NCBI GenBank assembly: GCA_031421635.1
Contig: JANOPA010000014.1
Coordinates: 1 to 64,000, forward strand
Reading direction: 5' to 3'
Origin: JAPOKJ01 sp031421635
Lineage (GTDB): Bacteria; Pseudomonadota; Gammaproteobacteria; Burkholderiales; Burkholderiaceae_E
DNA length: 64,000 nt
Shown: in pieces, positions 55,752-64,000 of the stretch
Numbering within the stretch: the first letter of the stretch is position 1
Layout of the letters: every line of letters starts with the position of its first letter
Program-made: the position numbers and the translations under genes
The notes under the pieces: model-generated
Told to the model about the DNA's origin: nothing
The model's database searches: none
Seen by the model: the letters and a program-made list of their open reading frames with translations, nothing else

Positions 55752-56585
55752 TTAGGCTGAGACTTGAGCCAGATCTCGAAGCCGCGCCGGGGTGGTGGTC
55801 GGCAGGCCAAAAAACTCTAGATAGGCGGGGATTTGTTCAAAAAGCATGTCCGCGCCTATTTGAACGCTACAGCCGCGGGCGCTGGCGGCTTGAAGAAAGG
55901 CGGTGGGCTCTGCACTGAGCACGACTTCGCCCACAAAGGAGGCGCTTGATAGTTTTCTGATGTCGAGCGGCAGAGGGTCAGCTTGGCGCATGCCCAGAGG
56001 AGTTGCATTGACCACGAGGTCGATGCCGCTCGGGTCGTTGCTTCCGGTTTTGATTTTGAGTTTTGGGTAGTGTCTCATTAGCCTGTGACCGAGGGCGATG
56101 CTGGCTCCGTCGTCGACGTCGAATAAACATAAGGTGTCAATGTCGGCCTTAGCGAGTGCGGCTGCAATCGCCGAACCTACACCGCCACTACCGACGACGA
56201 GGGCCGAGCGCCCAACTGGCTCGAACCCTTTGCGTTTTATACCTCGTACAAAACCTTCTCCATCAAACATATCCCCCTCCAGTTCACCGGCGGCGCTGAC
56301 GCGCACCGCATTGCAAGCGCCTGCGATCTGAACAGCCGCGCTGAAGTGATCTAAAAGTGAGAGGGTCGCCACTTTATGGGGCATGGTAATCAGCGCACCT
56401 TTAAAGTTCTTCAACTTGCAGACCGATTTCAAAAAGTCCGTATAGTCCAGCGCTTCGCAGGCAAAGGGCACCACAATAGTGTCCACCCCAATCGCTTCGA
56501 AATACGGGTTGTAAATCATCGGTGACTTAAACGTAAATGTCGGAAAGCCGATGTGCGCGATGAAAGAGGTGTTACCGGTAATCAA
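55752..56585 (-). CDS. Shikimate/quinate dehydrogenase-like protein (AroE family, divergent)
   Basis: 277 residues. The substrate domain contains FKSPMIYNPYFEAIG in place of the usual SxSxSPxxHN, the catalytic Lys in ALITMPHKVATL, and the Asp in GDMFDGEGF. The NAD(P) domain has the Gly-rich ALVVGSGGVGSAIAAALA followed by LFDVDD; the acidic residues suggest NAD+ rather than NADP+ (inference). VVNATPLGM is typical. It follows the AroQ-like gene by seven bases in a TRAP operon, so a catabolic rather than biosynthetic role is likely, on quinate, shikimate or a related ring acid. Confidence 0.85.
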   Translation of the reverse strand: MITGNTSFIAHIGFPTFTFKSPMIYNPYFEAIGVDTIVVPFACEALDYTDFLKSVCKLKNFKGALITMPHKVATLSLLDHFSAAVQIAGACNAVRVSAAGELEGDMFDGEGFVRGIKRKGFEPVGRSALVVGSGGVGSAIAAALAKADIDTLCLFDVDDGASIALGHRLMRHYPKLKIKTGSNDPSGIDLVVNATPLGMRQADPLPLDIRKLSSASFVGEVVLSAEPTAFLQAASARGCSVQIGADMLFEQIPAYLEFFGLPTTTPARLRDLAQVSA

Positions 56586-56592
56586 CGCAGTT

Positions 56593-57033
56593 CTATCCTG
56601 TTTTTACCGCAGAGACTGCTGCGCGTAATGCCAGTAGGTAGCTGTCGACGCCGAAACCGCAAATTTGACCTTTCACAATCTCAGCAAATACCGAGACATG
56701 TCTGAACGCTTCACGCGCATGAATATTGGACATGTGCAGCTCAACAATCGGGCAAGTCAAAATGGCGAGCGCATCGCGGATGCCAAAGCTGTAGTGGGTC
56801 CAGGCGCCCGCATTGATGAGAACCGCATCCACCTTGTCTGTGAAGCCTTGGTGAATGCGATCACACATTTCGCCTTCCGAATTGGTCTGGAAGTGTTCAA
56901 TGCTGGCCCCCAGCTCACGGCCCAAGCTCGAGAGGCTTGTGTTGATCTCATCAAGGGTGACGGTTCCGTACTGAGCCGGATCACGTTTGCCGAACATGTT
57001 GTGATTGATACCGTGAAGCATGAGGATTTTCAT
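56593..57033 (-). CDS. Type II 3-dehydroquinate dehydratase-like protein (AroQ family, divergent)
   Basis: 146 residues. The canonical start NGPNLNLLGxREPxxYG is here HGINHNMFGKRDPAQYG, keeping the catalytic Arg and Tyr but replacing the first Asn and Leu with His. NAGAWTHYSFGIRDAL and ELHMSNIHAREAFRHVS correspond to the later active-site motifs with their His and Arg. The protein should catalyse a dehydration or its reverse on a dehydroquinate-like compound, with an altered pocket. It lies between dctP and the AroE-like gene. Confidence 0.85.
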   Translation of the reverse strand: MKILMLHGINHNMFGKRDPAQYGTVTLDEINTSLSSLGRELGASIEHFQTNSEGEMCDRIHQGFTDKVDAVLINAGAWTHYSFGIRDALAILTCPIVELHMSNIHAREAFRHVSVFAEIVKGQICGFGVDSYLLALRAAVSAVKTG

Positions 57034-57051
57034 CGAACACCTTTCTTTTAA

Positions 57052-58056
57052 TTAGCGTAGTTTCGCCAGTTCCAACTGCATAGCCTTGGTGATGCCGGGG
57101 CCGACCAACTCCGCATATTTGTCGATCACCGGTTTCATTTTGTCGCGTAATTTCTTACTTTCTGTGGCATCAAACTCAGTGACTTGCATGCCTGCTTTCT
57201 TGAGTTGATCGATTGCATCGGCGGTTTGCTTGCGTGAGGCGATGCGTTGTACCTTGATGGCTTCAAGTGTCGCTTCTTCGAAAATTTTCTTTTCATCGCC
57301 CGACAAAGTATCCCATGTTTTTTTACTAATGATTACTGACTGCGGGTTGTAGACGTGACGAGTAAGTGCCAAGTGTTTTTGCACCTCATACAGTCTATTG
57401 GCGGTAATCACAGTCAAGGGATTTTCCTGACCGTCAATTGCTTTTTGTTCAAGCGCAGCATAGACCTCTGGAAAGGCTAGGGGGGTCGGATTGGCACCTA
57501 AAGCCTTGACCCAATCTAAATTGATTGGGTTAGGGATGACGCGAATTTTTAAGCCTGCGATGTCTTCCACTTTCACAAGAGGCCGCTTGCTATTGGTCAT
57601 ATTCCGAAAGCCGAGCTCGAAGTAGCCCAGACCTACAAGGCCTTTCTCGGGGAGGCGGTTGTGCATCATTTTGCCAAATTGACCGTCGACGACGGCATCA
57701 GCTTCTTTTTCATTAGCGAACATGAAGGGGAAGTCATAAATGGCGAACTCTTTCACTTGACTCGCCAGAATGCCCGAATTCATCGTCGCCATGTCAATAG
57801 TTCCGCCTTGCATGGCAGATACTGTCGGAGCGTCGCCGCCGAGCACGCCACCCGGAAAAAGGGTGACCTTAATCTTGCCGCCGGACTTGGCCGCAACCAC
57901 TTCCGCGAACTTTTCCATGCCGATAACAAGTGGATGGCCTTTGGGGTTTTGCGTGGCGAATTTAATCGTACGCTCTTTGATGTCGGCTGCATGGGTCAGG
58001 CCAAAAGCGGCCATGACCAAAGTCGCCATTGTTGCCTTAATCATCATTCGTTTCAT
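57052..58056 (-). CDS. dctP: TRAP transporter substrate-binding protein (DctP family)
   Basis: 334 residues with a Sec signal (MATLVMAAFGLTHA). Family features are IKFATQNPKGHPLVIGMEKF, VTLFPGGVLGGD-like sequence, LKIRVIPNPINLDWVKALGA (the Arg that binds a substrate carboxylate) and QKAIDGQENPLTVI. It captures an organic acid in the periplasm for DctQM. Substrate prediction rests on the adjoining AroE/AroQ-like enzymes. Confidence 0.93.
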   Translation of the reverse strand: MKRMMIKATMATLVMAAFGLTHAADIKERTIKFATQNPKGHPLVIGMEKFAEVVAAKSGGKIKVTLFPGGVLGGDAPTVSAMQGGTIDMATMNSGILASQVKEFAIYDFPFMFANEKEADAVVDGQFGKMMHNRLPEKGLVGLGYFELGFRNMTNSKRPLVKVEDIAGLKIRVIPNPINLDWVKALGANPTPLAFPEVYAALEQKAIDGQENPLTVITANRLYEVQKHLALTRHVYNPQSVIISKKTWDTLSGDEKKIFEEATLEAIKVQRIASRKQTADAIDQLKKAGMQVTEFDATESKKLRDKMKPVIDKYAELVGPGITKAMQLELAKLR

Positions 58057-58105
58057 AACAAGTCTCCTAAAAGTTTTTGCGTTAGAGTATTTTGGTTTTC
58101 TCAGG

Positions 58106-59383
58106 CTAGTAGAACCAACGGGCCGGCACCATCACCAATTCTGGGAAGGCGACCAATAGGAACATCAAAAAAAACTCGGCGATCATGAAAGGAATTACTC
58201 CTCTCGTCACTTCGTCCATCGGTATTCGACCGACGCCCGCGACGGTGTTGAGCACGGTGCCCACCGGCGGTGTTACTAAGCCAATCGAATTGTTAATGAT
58301 AAATAGAACACCGAAGTAAATAGGATCGATGCCCGCGGCCTTGACCACCGGCATGAGGACCGGGGTAAGTAGCAAAATAGTCGGTGTCATGTCGAGCGCG
58401 GTGCCGACGACCATTACAAGAACCATAATGGCCACCATCAACAACTTCGGGCTTCCTAGAAGAGGTTCTAGCAGGGCAACAATTTTGTCAGGCAACTGCG
58501 CAACCGTAATCAGCCACGCGGACACCATGGCCGCCGCCACGAGAAACATCACAACGGCGCTCGTTTTTGCTGCACTGACGAACACAGGAACCAGTTGCTT
58601 AATCGTGATTTCCCGGTACACAAAGACGGTCACGATAAGGGCGTAGACGGCTGCGACCACCGCAGCCTCGGTCGGGGTAAAGATTCCAAATTTCAAGCCG
58701 AAGATAATGATGACTGGCAACACTAAAGCCCAGGTTGCTTCACGCAAGGCACGTCCTACTTCCGCAAGCGATTTTCTTGGGGGGGTCGTAGTTACTTCCT
58801 GGCGTACCAGGTACCACCAGGTTACCCAAAGAGCCGCACCCAACATGATTCCTGGGAAAATACCGGCCAGAAAAAGCTTTGAGATTGAAACGTTCGCAGC
58901 GACACCAAAAATGACAAATCCGATTGACGGTGGAATCACGGGGCCAATAATTCCTGCTGAAGCAATAAGGCCCGCGGAACGAGCTCGATCATGGCCGGCG
59001 GCGATCATCATCGGTAAAAGCAAGGTTGACAAGGCCGCCGCATCGGCTACGGCCGAGCCCGAAAGTGCCGACAAAACACAAGCGGCGATGATCGTGACAT
59101 AGCCAAGGCCGCCCCTAATATGCCCCACGATAGCCATTGCGAAATTCACAATGCGCCGTGACAAGCCGCCCGTGTTCATCACCTCGCCCGCAAGCATGAA
59201 GAAAGGCACCGCTAGCAACGGGAAGCTGTCAGCGCCATTGATCACGTTTTGCGCCAAGATTTGAGCGTCGAACATATCGAGATGCCACATCAACGCGGCA
59301 CCGCAAAGCATCAACGAAAATGCGATTGGAATACCAAGGGCCATTGCACCCAGCAAGGACCCCAGAAATACGGCAATCGTCAT
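58106..59383 (-). CDS. dctM: TRAP transporter large permease (DctM family)
   Basis: 425 residues with about twelve hydrophobic helices. Typical segments are NGADSFPLLAVPFFMLAGEV, GSAVADAAALSTLLLPMM, IGPVIPPSIGFVIFGV and the C-terminal IGLVTPPVGTVLNTVAGVG. It drives sodium-coupled uptake. The start overlaps dctQ by 4 bp. Confidence 0.95.
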   Translation of the reverse strand: MTIAVFLGSLLGAMALGIPIAFSLMLCGAALMWHLDMFDAQILAQNVINGADSFPLLAVPFFMLAGEVMNTGGLSRRIVNFAMAIVGHIRGGLGYVTIIAACVLSALSGSAVADAAALSTLLLPMMIAAGHDRARSAGLIASAGIIGPVIPPSIGFVIFGVAANVSISKLFLAGIFPGIMLGAALWVTWWYLVRQEVTTTPPRKSLAEVGRALREATWALVLPVIIIFGLKFGIFTPTEAAVVAAVYALIVTVFVYREITIKQLVPVFVSAAKTSAVVMFLVAAAMVSAWLITVAQLPDKIVALLEPLLGSPKLLMVAIMVLVMVVGTALDMTPTILLLTPVLMPVVKAAGIDPIYFGVLFIINNSIGLVTPPVGTVLNTVAGVGRIPMDEVTRGVIPFMIAEFFLMFLLVAFPELVMVPARWFY

Positions 59384-59925
59384 TTGCTTGCCCCTAGTTC
59401 GTTTGGACTTATCGCTTCCTCCTCGGAAGCTTTAAAAGTCTGAAGTTCGGTATCAGAAAAACGACCCTGTAAAAGCTTAAGAAGGTCGCGAAAAATAATC
59501 AATCCGCCGAGAACTGCGAAAGCCATTCCCGACCCGTAAAACCAAGCCATCGAAGCCTCCATGGCCGCACTAGTGCTGGTGAAATTGATTTTGGTTTGCT
59601 CAAAAGAGCCTTTAAAAATAAGGCCGCATACGAAGAGCATCATGATGTAGGAGATTCCCAGACAAAACTTCTTGCCCGTCGAGCCAAGCTTGCCTACCAA
59701 CATATCGGTCCCTAAGTGGCCGCGATCTTTAAGTGCTGAAACCGCGCCAAGAAATGTGACCCAGACAAACAGCCATCGAGACAGCTCTTCGGATGTGCTG
59801 AGACCCGAGTTAAAGCCATAGCGCAACACGACATTTCCAAAGACTAAAACAACCATCACAGCCAAGGCGGCGGCAATGAAATAATCTAGCCATCTGCAGT
59901 ACCGTGTAATAAAACTGTCAAGCAT
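59380..59925 (-). CDS. dctQ: TRAP transporter small permease (DctQ family)
   Basis: 181 residues from ATG 59925 with AAGGAA upstream; the frame is open further but without support. Four membrane helices are visible (YFIAAALAVMVVLVFGNVVL, WLFVWVTFLGAVSAL, GISYIMMLFVCGLIF, YGSGMAFAVLGGLIIF), with the family motif NSGLSTSEELSRWLFVW. It is the first gene of the transporter operon. Confidence 0.92.
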   Translation of the reverse strand: MLDSFITRYCRWLDYFIAAALAVMVVLVFGNVVLRYGFNSGLSTSEELSRWLFVWVTFLGAVSALKDRGHLGTDMLVGKLGSTGKKFCLGISYIMMLFVCGLIFKGSFEQTKINFTSTSAAMEASMAWFYGSGMAFAVLGGLIIFRDLLKLLQGRFSDTELQTFKASEEEAISPNELGASK

Positions 59926-60069
59926 TTCTGATTCCTTGCAATGCGCAATGAAGTGCAAACTAGTAGCGCTAACGAGGCCCTTAGGCAAATATCCGATTCC
60001 AAAATATCCGGCCATTGCTCATGGAACCCGGGCCTACATCAGTCGATGAAGCGAGAGATGCCCATTAAT

Positions 60070-60094
60070 GTACCAAATGGTTACTTTTATTATA
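60070..60094 (-). promoter_or_regulatory. Candidate promoter and operator of the TRAP/aro operon
   Basis: On the minus strand a perfect TATAAT (60094-60089) is followed a few bases later by the imperfect palindrome GTAACCATTTGGTAC (60084-60070), close to the expected transcription start. Palindromes built on ACCA/TGGT suit GntR-family repressors often found with TRAP operons, but no such gene is in the window. No good -35 box was found. The leader to dctQ would be about 150 bases. Confidence 0.4.
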
Positions 60095-60157
60095 TAGTGA
60101 AAACGACTTAACGAGGCAGCCGGAACGCAAAAATTTACGAGTAATCCAACCCGTGGC

Positions 60158-60292
60158 TCAGGCCAAGGGCGGTTCGTCCGCTGCGCTCTCGGTGAACAGC
60201 ACACCGACCCGTTCCATCGGTGCAATTGGCACTTCCGAAAACCCAAGTGACTGCGCAATTGAGCGGTTTTGTTCGCCAAGCAGCGGCGCCGA
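60158..60292 (-). pseudogene. C-terminal relic of a CaiB/BaiF-type CoA-transferase
   Basis: About 44 codons ending at TGA 60160-60158 read APLLGEQNRSIAQSLGFSE and then VPIAPMERVGVLFTESAADE. The pattern GAPLLGEHN...LGYS...I..L...GV is the usual C-terminus of CaiB/BaiF CoA-transferases. Upstream the frame is lost within 20 bases. It is a leftover of a deleted gene and non-functional. Confidence 0.6.
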
Positions 60293-60467
60293 GAGCCCCC
60301 CACCCAATACTCAGATCTGCAAAGTCTAGCCCTCCTCAGCGTCAAATCTTACGAAACCTCGGGATTCACAAATACTTGGCGAATACAATGAAAAGAATAT
60401 GAATTATTAAAACTAATTGCCGTGGTAATCTAATTTTTGGATCCTTCTACTTTATTGCGCGCCACCT

Positions 60468-61292
60468 ATGTTGCTGAGCCCCAATCACTTCGAACCCCGT
60501 CTCGATCTTGCCTTTGAGCCGGATTCGCTAGTCCATTTATTCCACCAAGATCAATATATCAACCTGAGCGAGTCGCCCGAGGTTTTCCCGTGGAGTCGCT
60601 ACCGAGATGCCGGATTTCATGCCGAGCGTGTGCATTGCATGGGGTCCTTGGATGGACGCCCCCATTTTGCAGTTGGGCTTGCGGACGATTTCGAAACGAC
60701 GGCTTTGGCGAACCCCTGGCGCTTGGGAGGCTTACGCTCCTGGTTTGGAGTCTTGGACGACTTATCTCTATCCCTGGCGATGCGGGCGGTGCAGGTGCTC
60801 GAATGGGATCGCACGCATCGCTTTTGCGGCACCTGCGGGACGCCGACGACAATCGCACCCGGTGAACGCGCCAAGAGATGTCCGGCCTGTCAGTTGACGG
60901 TCTACCCGAGAATTTCTCCCGCGATGATGGTCTTGGTATGCAAAGGGCGCGAGTTGTTACTGGCTCGCGGAGTCAATTTCCCTCCCGGTCGGTTTAGTGC
61001 TTTGGCGGGGTTTTTGGAAGCGGGCGAGACCATCGAGCAGGCCGTGGTGCGCGAAGTCCGCGAAGAGGTCGGCGTTGAGGTTAATCGACTAGAGTATTTC
61101 GGAAGCCAGAGTTGGCCGTTCCCAAATTCATTAATGATTGCCTTTCGAGCCCATTGGGTATCGGGGGACTTAAACCCCGATCTCAACGAAATTGCGGAGG
61201 CGCATTGGTATTTGCCTGAGAATTTGCCTCAACTACCACCGCCTCTCAGCATTGCCCGTGCGCTCATCGACTCCACGATTCAAGCCTTGTAA
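60468..61292 (+). CDS. nudC: NAD(+)/NADH diphosphatase NudC
   Basis: 274 residues. A zinc ribbon with HRFCGTCGTPT and RCPACQLTVYPR precedes the Nudix domain. The Nudix box is GFLEAGETIEQAVVREVREEVGVE-like, split as GFLEAGETIEQAVVREV then REEVG, and the NADH-specific SQSWPFPNSLMIAF motif follows. NudC hydrolyses NADH and removes NAD caps from RNA. It is intact and reads away from the transporter operon. Confidence 0.95.
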   Translation: MLLSPNHFEPRLDLAFEPDSLVHLFHQDQYINLSESPEVFPWSRYRDAGFHAERVHCMGSLDGRPHFAVGLADDFETTALANPWRLGGLRSWFGVLDDLSLSLAMRAVQVLEWDRTHRFCGTCGTPTTIAPGERAKRCPACQLTVYPRISPAMMVLVCKGRELLLARGVNFPPGRFSALAGFLEAGETIEQAVVREVREEVGVEVNRLEYFGSQSWPFPNSLMIAFRAHWVSGDLNPDLNEIAEAHWYLPENLPQLPPPLSIARALIDSTIQAL

Positions 61293-61351
61293 GGTTCGCC
61301 TCCTGGCACTGACCGACTTGCAGTAAACCCCGGGTTGTCACAGGGATACAC

Positions 61352-62152
61352 TTGAGCGAGAAGGAAATGAGGACAGAAGGGGCGAGACCTTTGAGGCCGC
61401 TGAGCTTGACGCTCTGCTTGACTGCAATTTTTTTCGCCGTTCCGGTATTTGTGAATGCACAGGTGATGAGTTGTAAGGCAGTGAGCCCGGCTCAGACCCA
61501 GGCGCTCGTCGAAGTTTTTACCTCTGAGGGCTGTAGCTCTTGCCCTCCGGCTGATCGTTGGCTCAGCGCCCTAGTGCAGGTCCCTAATCAAAAGTTGTTG
61601 GCTGTGGGCTTGTCCCTTCATGTTGATTACTGGGATTACATTGGTTGGAAGGATAGTTTTGCCAAGGCCGCTTACACTCAGCGTCAATATGCTTATGCTC
61701 GGCAGCGCGGCGTTTCCGGGGTGTACACGCCGCAAATTGTGCTGGCTGGTCGGGATTTTCGAAACTGGGACTCGTCGAACGCGTTTTTACAAGCGGTGAA
61801 GCAAATTAATGACAAGCCATCCCGGGCCCACATCGAGATTGATGCCAAGGCAGGCAAGCTAGACAGTGATGTGCATGTTTTCTTTAACGCTAACAGCGAT
61901 CAAAGTGCGCAATTACATGTCGTGCTTTTTGAGAATGCGCTGAAGACCAAAGTGAATGCTGGCGAGAACCGTGGCGAGCTATTGGGCCATGATCGAGTGG
62001 CGCGTGAATTCCTGAAGCTGGAGAGCCGGACCGGTCAAACCAAGGTTACGCTTGCCAAGGGGCAAAGGATTGAGCTTTCTGGATTGGCTGCGTTTATGCA
62101 GACCTCAAGTGGTGAGGTACTACAGGCTGTCGCCTGTGAGTTCAAGCCTTAA
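61352..62152 (+). CDS. Exported DUF1223 family protein (thioredoxin-like fold)
   Basis: 266 residues if TTG 61352 is used (AGGGA lies upstream), or 261 from ATG 61367. A signal peptide (SLTLCLTAIFFAVPVFVNAQ) precedes the core ALVEVFTSEGCSSCPPADRW, in which CSSC resembles a redox pair. LSLHVDYWDYIGWKDSFAK, YARQRGVSGVYTPQIVLAG are typical of DUF1223. It probably acts in the periplasm on thiols, but no function is known. The 3' end overlaps the opposite-strand nuclease gene by 33 bases. Confidence 0.9.
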   Translation: MSEKEMRTEGARPLRPLSLTLCLTAIFFAVPVFVNAQVMSCKAVSPAQTQALVEVFTSEGCSSCPPADRWLSALVQVPNQKLLAVGLSLHVDYWDYIGWKDSFAKAAYTQRQYAYARQRGVSGVYTPQIVLAGRDFRNWDSSNAFLQAVKQINDKPSRAHIEIDAKAGKLDSDVHVFFNANSDQSAQLHVVLFENALKTKVNAGENRGELLGHDRVAREFLKLESRTGQTKVTLAKGQRIELSGLAAFMQTSSGEVLQAVACEFKP

Positions 62153-63706
62153 AGCGGCCTGATCGGTCCGTGGACCACCTCCCTGACTTAGAGTGGGATT
62201 CAGTGCAGACACGATACAGCCACTTTGCGTCGCGCCATTTTGCATCGCACTCTTGAGTAAGGGCAACACGAGGTGGTAAACATTGATGTCGAAGCTCGGG
62301 TCCGAAACAGTGCCCCAGGCCGTGACTGTTTCATCCTCTGTGGTTAAATCGCCAGCTTCGGTGGCGCTGCTGCCGATCCATTGCCAATTTTTGAAGTGAT
62401 GCACTCTCGGGCAGGAGTAGTTGGCAGCGGCTTCAATAATTTTCACCTCGTTCCAAATCCACGCCGGGCGACGTTTCAGCTCTAAGGCATGCTTGAGTCT
62501 TGCGGCGAGTGACTTTGAGGACTCTTTCCCGCAACAGGCACCCAGGCACTTCTGAATTTGAAAGTTAAAGCAAGGGCGGTTAGGGTCGGCCAACTGATCC
62601 GCCTTAGAGGTCTTTTCAATGCCGATGGTCTTCAAACAAATCTGCTCTTTGCGCGCAAGCTCGGTCACGTGATGCTTAACACTCGCCTTTGAGGCAAAAG
62701 GACCGAAGTAAGACTCTGGTTCATCCTTCTCCTCAGCTTCCGGCAAAGCCTGATTGCACGGGTAGTACATGATGCGTGCGCTATGAGTGTCAATGCTGAT
62801 CCAGGTGGTTTGCGTGCGCTTTCTTAGCGCAACGTTGTGGGCGGGCATTTCGGTTTTAATCAACTCTATTTCACGTAGCCGCGCACCGAAATCTCCGGCG
62901 GTTTGCTCCCATTCAATACGGCGAATTTCACTGGCAAGGCGCATGCCGCGCTCCGAGCGATGGTCCACGCAAAAATGCTCGCTTACGCGATCTCGCAAAT
63001 GGATACTCTTACCGATATAAAGTGGGTGACGATTAAGCCCAAAAAATTTATAGACACCGGGCGTCTTCGGGATGCGCTCAAGCTGATCTGTCGGCAAGTA
63101 CGCGGGCAGACTAGGGTGACGCATGATCTTTTTCATGGCCATGCTGAGCTCATCGTGCGACTCCTCTCGCATCAATACTTTAATGAACTCCCACAGCACT
63201 TCAGCGTCGCCCAAGGCACGGTGGCGCTGAGTACACGGCAACTGGTGACGGCTGATTACCGCATCCAATGAGTGCGGGCTGCGATCCGGGAACAGGGCTT
63301 GCGAGAGGCGCACAGTACATAGTGTCTTGGCATGAAATGAGCGCTCGCCACGTTCCATCTCAGCCTTGATAAATCCGTAATCAAAGCGCGCAGAATGGGC
63401 GACGAAAATCGCGTCCGCACAAAGACTTGCGATGATTTCACTAACCTCTAAAAACACCGGAGCGTCCTTGACCATACTAGGAGTAATACCGGTGAGTGAT
63501 TGAATCTCCAGGGGAATGCTTTGCTCTGGATTGATCAGGCTAGACCAGCGCGTGACTTTGGGATTGTCCTCGGCCCAATTCTCGACGCGAAGAATCCCGA
63601 CCTCGGTGACTCGGCCTTTTTGTGCGGATGAACCCGTGGTTTCCACATCCAAAAAACACAGCGTGGGGGGAAGAAGAACGAGGGGTGATGGTTTTGGGGT
63701 CGACAA
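62120..63706 (-). CDS. DnaQ-type exonuclease fused to UvrC/Cho-like GIY-YIG nuclease
   Basis: 528 residues. The DEDDh exonuclease domain (about 1-185) has LCFLDVETTGSSAQ, the mid motif FVAHSARFDYGFI and HRALGDAEVLWEF. The GIY-YIG domain starts at PGVYKFFGLNRHPLYIGKSI and RVSEHF (about 215-290). The rest resembles the UvrC/Cho C-terminal half (SYFGPFASKASVKHHVTELA, RPCFNFQIQKCLGACCG). The fusion is known in beta- and gammaproteobacteria and is predicted to incise and trim damaged DNA. The ATG follows no strong ribosome site, but the N-terminus fits. Confidence 0.9.
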   Translation of the reverse strand: MSTPKPSPLVLLPPTLCFLDVETTGSSAQKGRVTEVGILRVENWAEDNPKVTRWSSLINPEQSIPLEIQSLTGITPSMVKDAPVFLEVSEIIASLCADAIFVAHSARFDYGFIKAEMERGERSFHAKTLCTVRLSQALFPDRSPHSLDAVISRHQLPCTQRHRALGDAEVLWEFIKVLMREESHDELSMAMKKIMRHPSLPAYLPTDQLERIPKTPGVYKFFGLNRHPLYIGKSIHLRDRVSEHFCVDHRSERGMRLASEIRRIEWEQTAGDFGARLREIELIKTEMPAHNVALRKRTQTTWISIDTHSARIMYYPCNQALPEAEEKDEPESYFGPFASKASVKHHVTELARKEQICLKTIGIEKTSKADQLADPNRPCFNFQIQKCLGACCGKESSKSLAARLKHALELKRRPAWIWNEVKIIEAAANYSCPRVHHFKNWQWIGSSATEAGDLTTEDETVTAWGTVSDPSFDINVYHLVLPLLKSAMQNGATQSGCIVSALNPTLSQGGGPRTDQAALRLELTGDSL

Positions 63707-63774
63707 GCTGGGCCAGTCTTTAAGTCGCTAAAGACACTGATTGTATATCCAGTGCTTTTAGTCCGCTCGGGCAA

Positions 63775-64000
63775 ATGGAAGTTGATCCCCGGAAAAAGAT
63801 AAGTGACAATTTAGGGCGGAATATTGTGGTTTTGCCCTTAAATAGACGCCAAACACCAACAAAGTCGTCGAAATTGGCTGTAAACGCAAAGAAAGCTTCA
63901 ACCGTTTTACCTCAAGACAGGGAAAAGACCCTAAAATCCGCCCTTGAATTGATTTTTAAAGATTTCATTGACCACAACATTCCAAGATTTTGGCCTGAGT
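63775..64000 (+). CDS. 5' part of an unidentified gene running off the window
   Basis: From ATG 63775 a frame stays open for 75 codons to the window end: MEVDPRKKISDNLGRNIVVL, a Lys/Ser/Thr-rich linker, then ALELIFKDFIDHNIPRFWPE. It is divergent from the nuclease gene, 68 bases away. The ribosome site is weak. A disordered start followed by an amphipathic helix suggests a regulatory or multi-domain protein, but I do not recognise it. Confidence 0.5.
   Translation, partial: MEVDPRKKISDNLGRNIVVLPLNRRQTPTKSSKLAVNAKKASTVLPQDREKTLKSALELIFKDFIDHNIPRFWPE

Noticed and set aside
1..64000. CRISPR arrays, tRNA and rRNA genes, phage structural genes.
   Set aside because: No regularly spaced repeats, cloverleaf or rRNA-like sequence, or phage modules were recognised by eye.

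Overview
This window looks like chromosomal DNA of a mid-GC Gram-negative bacterium, most likely a betaproteobacterium of the Burkholderiales. The reasons are the PEP-CTERM surface protein, the HME-RND (Czc-type) efflux operon with a TctD/TctE-like two-component pair, the CheD/CheR/CheB-rich chemotaxis operon and a TRAP transporter locus. No rRNA, tRNA or CRISPR array was seen. The placement is inferred from gene content, not from a marker gene.

Layout. 1-6.3 kb is an accessory zone. It holds a probable papain-like cysteine peptidase-fold protein, a complete IS4-family insertion with inverted repeats and target duplication (1785-3235), a HEPN-like hypothetical, a long perfect inverted repeat (4285-4455), an IS110-family transposase that has lost its catalytic half, and a carbohydrate-binding-like hypothetical. 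6.7-10.3 kb holds a truncated LuxR regulator, a lipoprotein metallopeptidase and a decayed DUF1428/YCII/PhnB/ECF-sigma/VOC operon. 10.35-13.2 kb is a tight three-gene set (FeeM-like acyltransferase, ThiF/E1-like adenylating enzyme, nitroreductase-like protein), followed by a PEP-CTERM protein. 15.15-23.2 kb is a translationally coupled operon: transglutaminase-DUF2126, circularly permuted ATP-grasp with alpha-E domain, transglutaminase, class C beta-lactamase-like hydrolase. This suggests peptide ligation and cleavage. 23.4-26.9 kb is wreckage: a kup fragment and an MdtBC/NodT-like efflux cluster broken by deletions and a stop.

27.4-36.1 kb (minus strand) is an operon czcC-czcB-czcA-response regulator-sensor kinase-outer-membrane barrel. 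Three 11-bp direct repeats resembling a PhoB/OmpR box lie just upstream of czcC. 36.8-43.6 kb (minus) is a kdp potassium-pump operon with lesions in kdpA, kdpB and kdpD; kdpC and kdpF look intact, and a 34-codon membrane-peptide gene precedes kdpF. 44.2-55.5 kb (minus) is a chemotaxis operon of overlapping genes: small ORF, membrane coiled-coil protein, two CheY, CheA, CheW, CheR, CheD, CheB and two MCPs with C-terminal Cache-like domains. A SnoaL-like gene follows.

55.75-59.9 kb (minus) is a TRAP transporter operon carrying divergent AroE-like and AroQ-like enzymes, probably for uptake and use of a quinate/shikimate-type acid. 60.5-64 kb holds nudC, a DUF1223 protein, a DnaQ-type exonuclease fused to a UvrC/Cho-like GIY-YIG nuclease, and the start of a further gene.

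The main themes are a putative small-molecule or peptide modification cluster (10.35-13.2 kb), an amidoligase-type operon (15-23 kb), and heavy gene decay that hits two potassium-uptake loci (kup and kdp). Three frameshifts fall in homopolymer runs and could be sequencing errors. The larger deletions cannot be explained that way.
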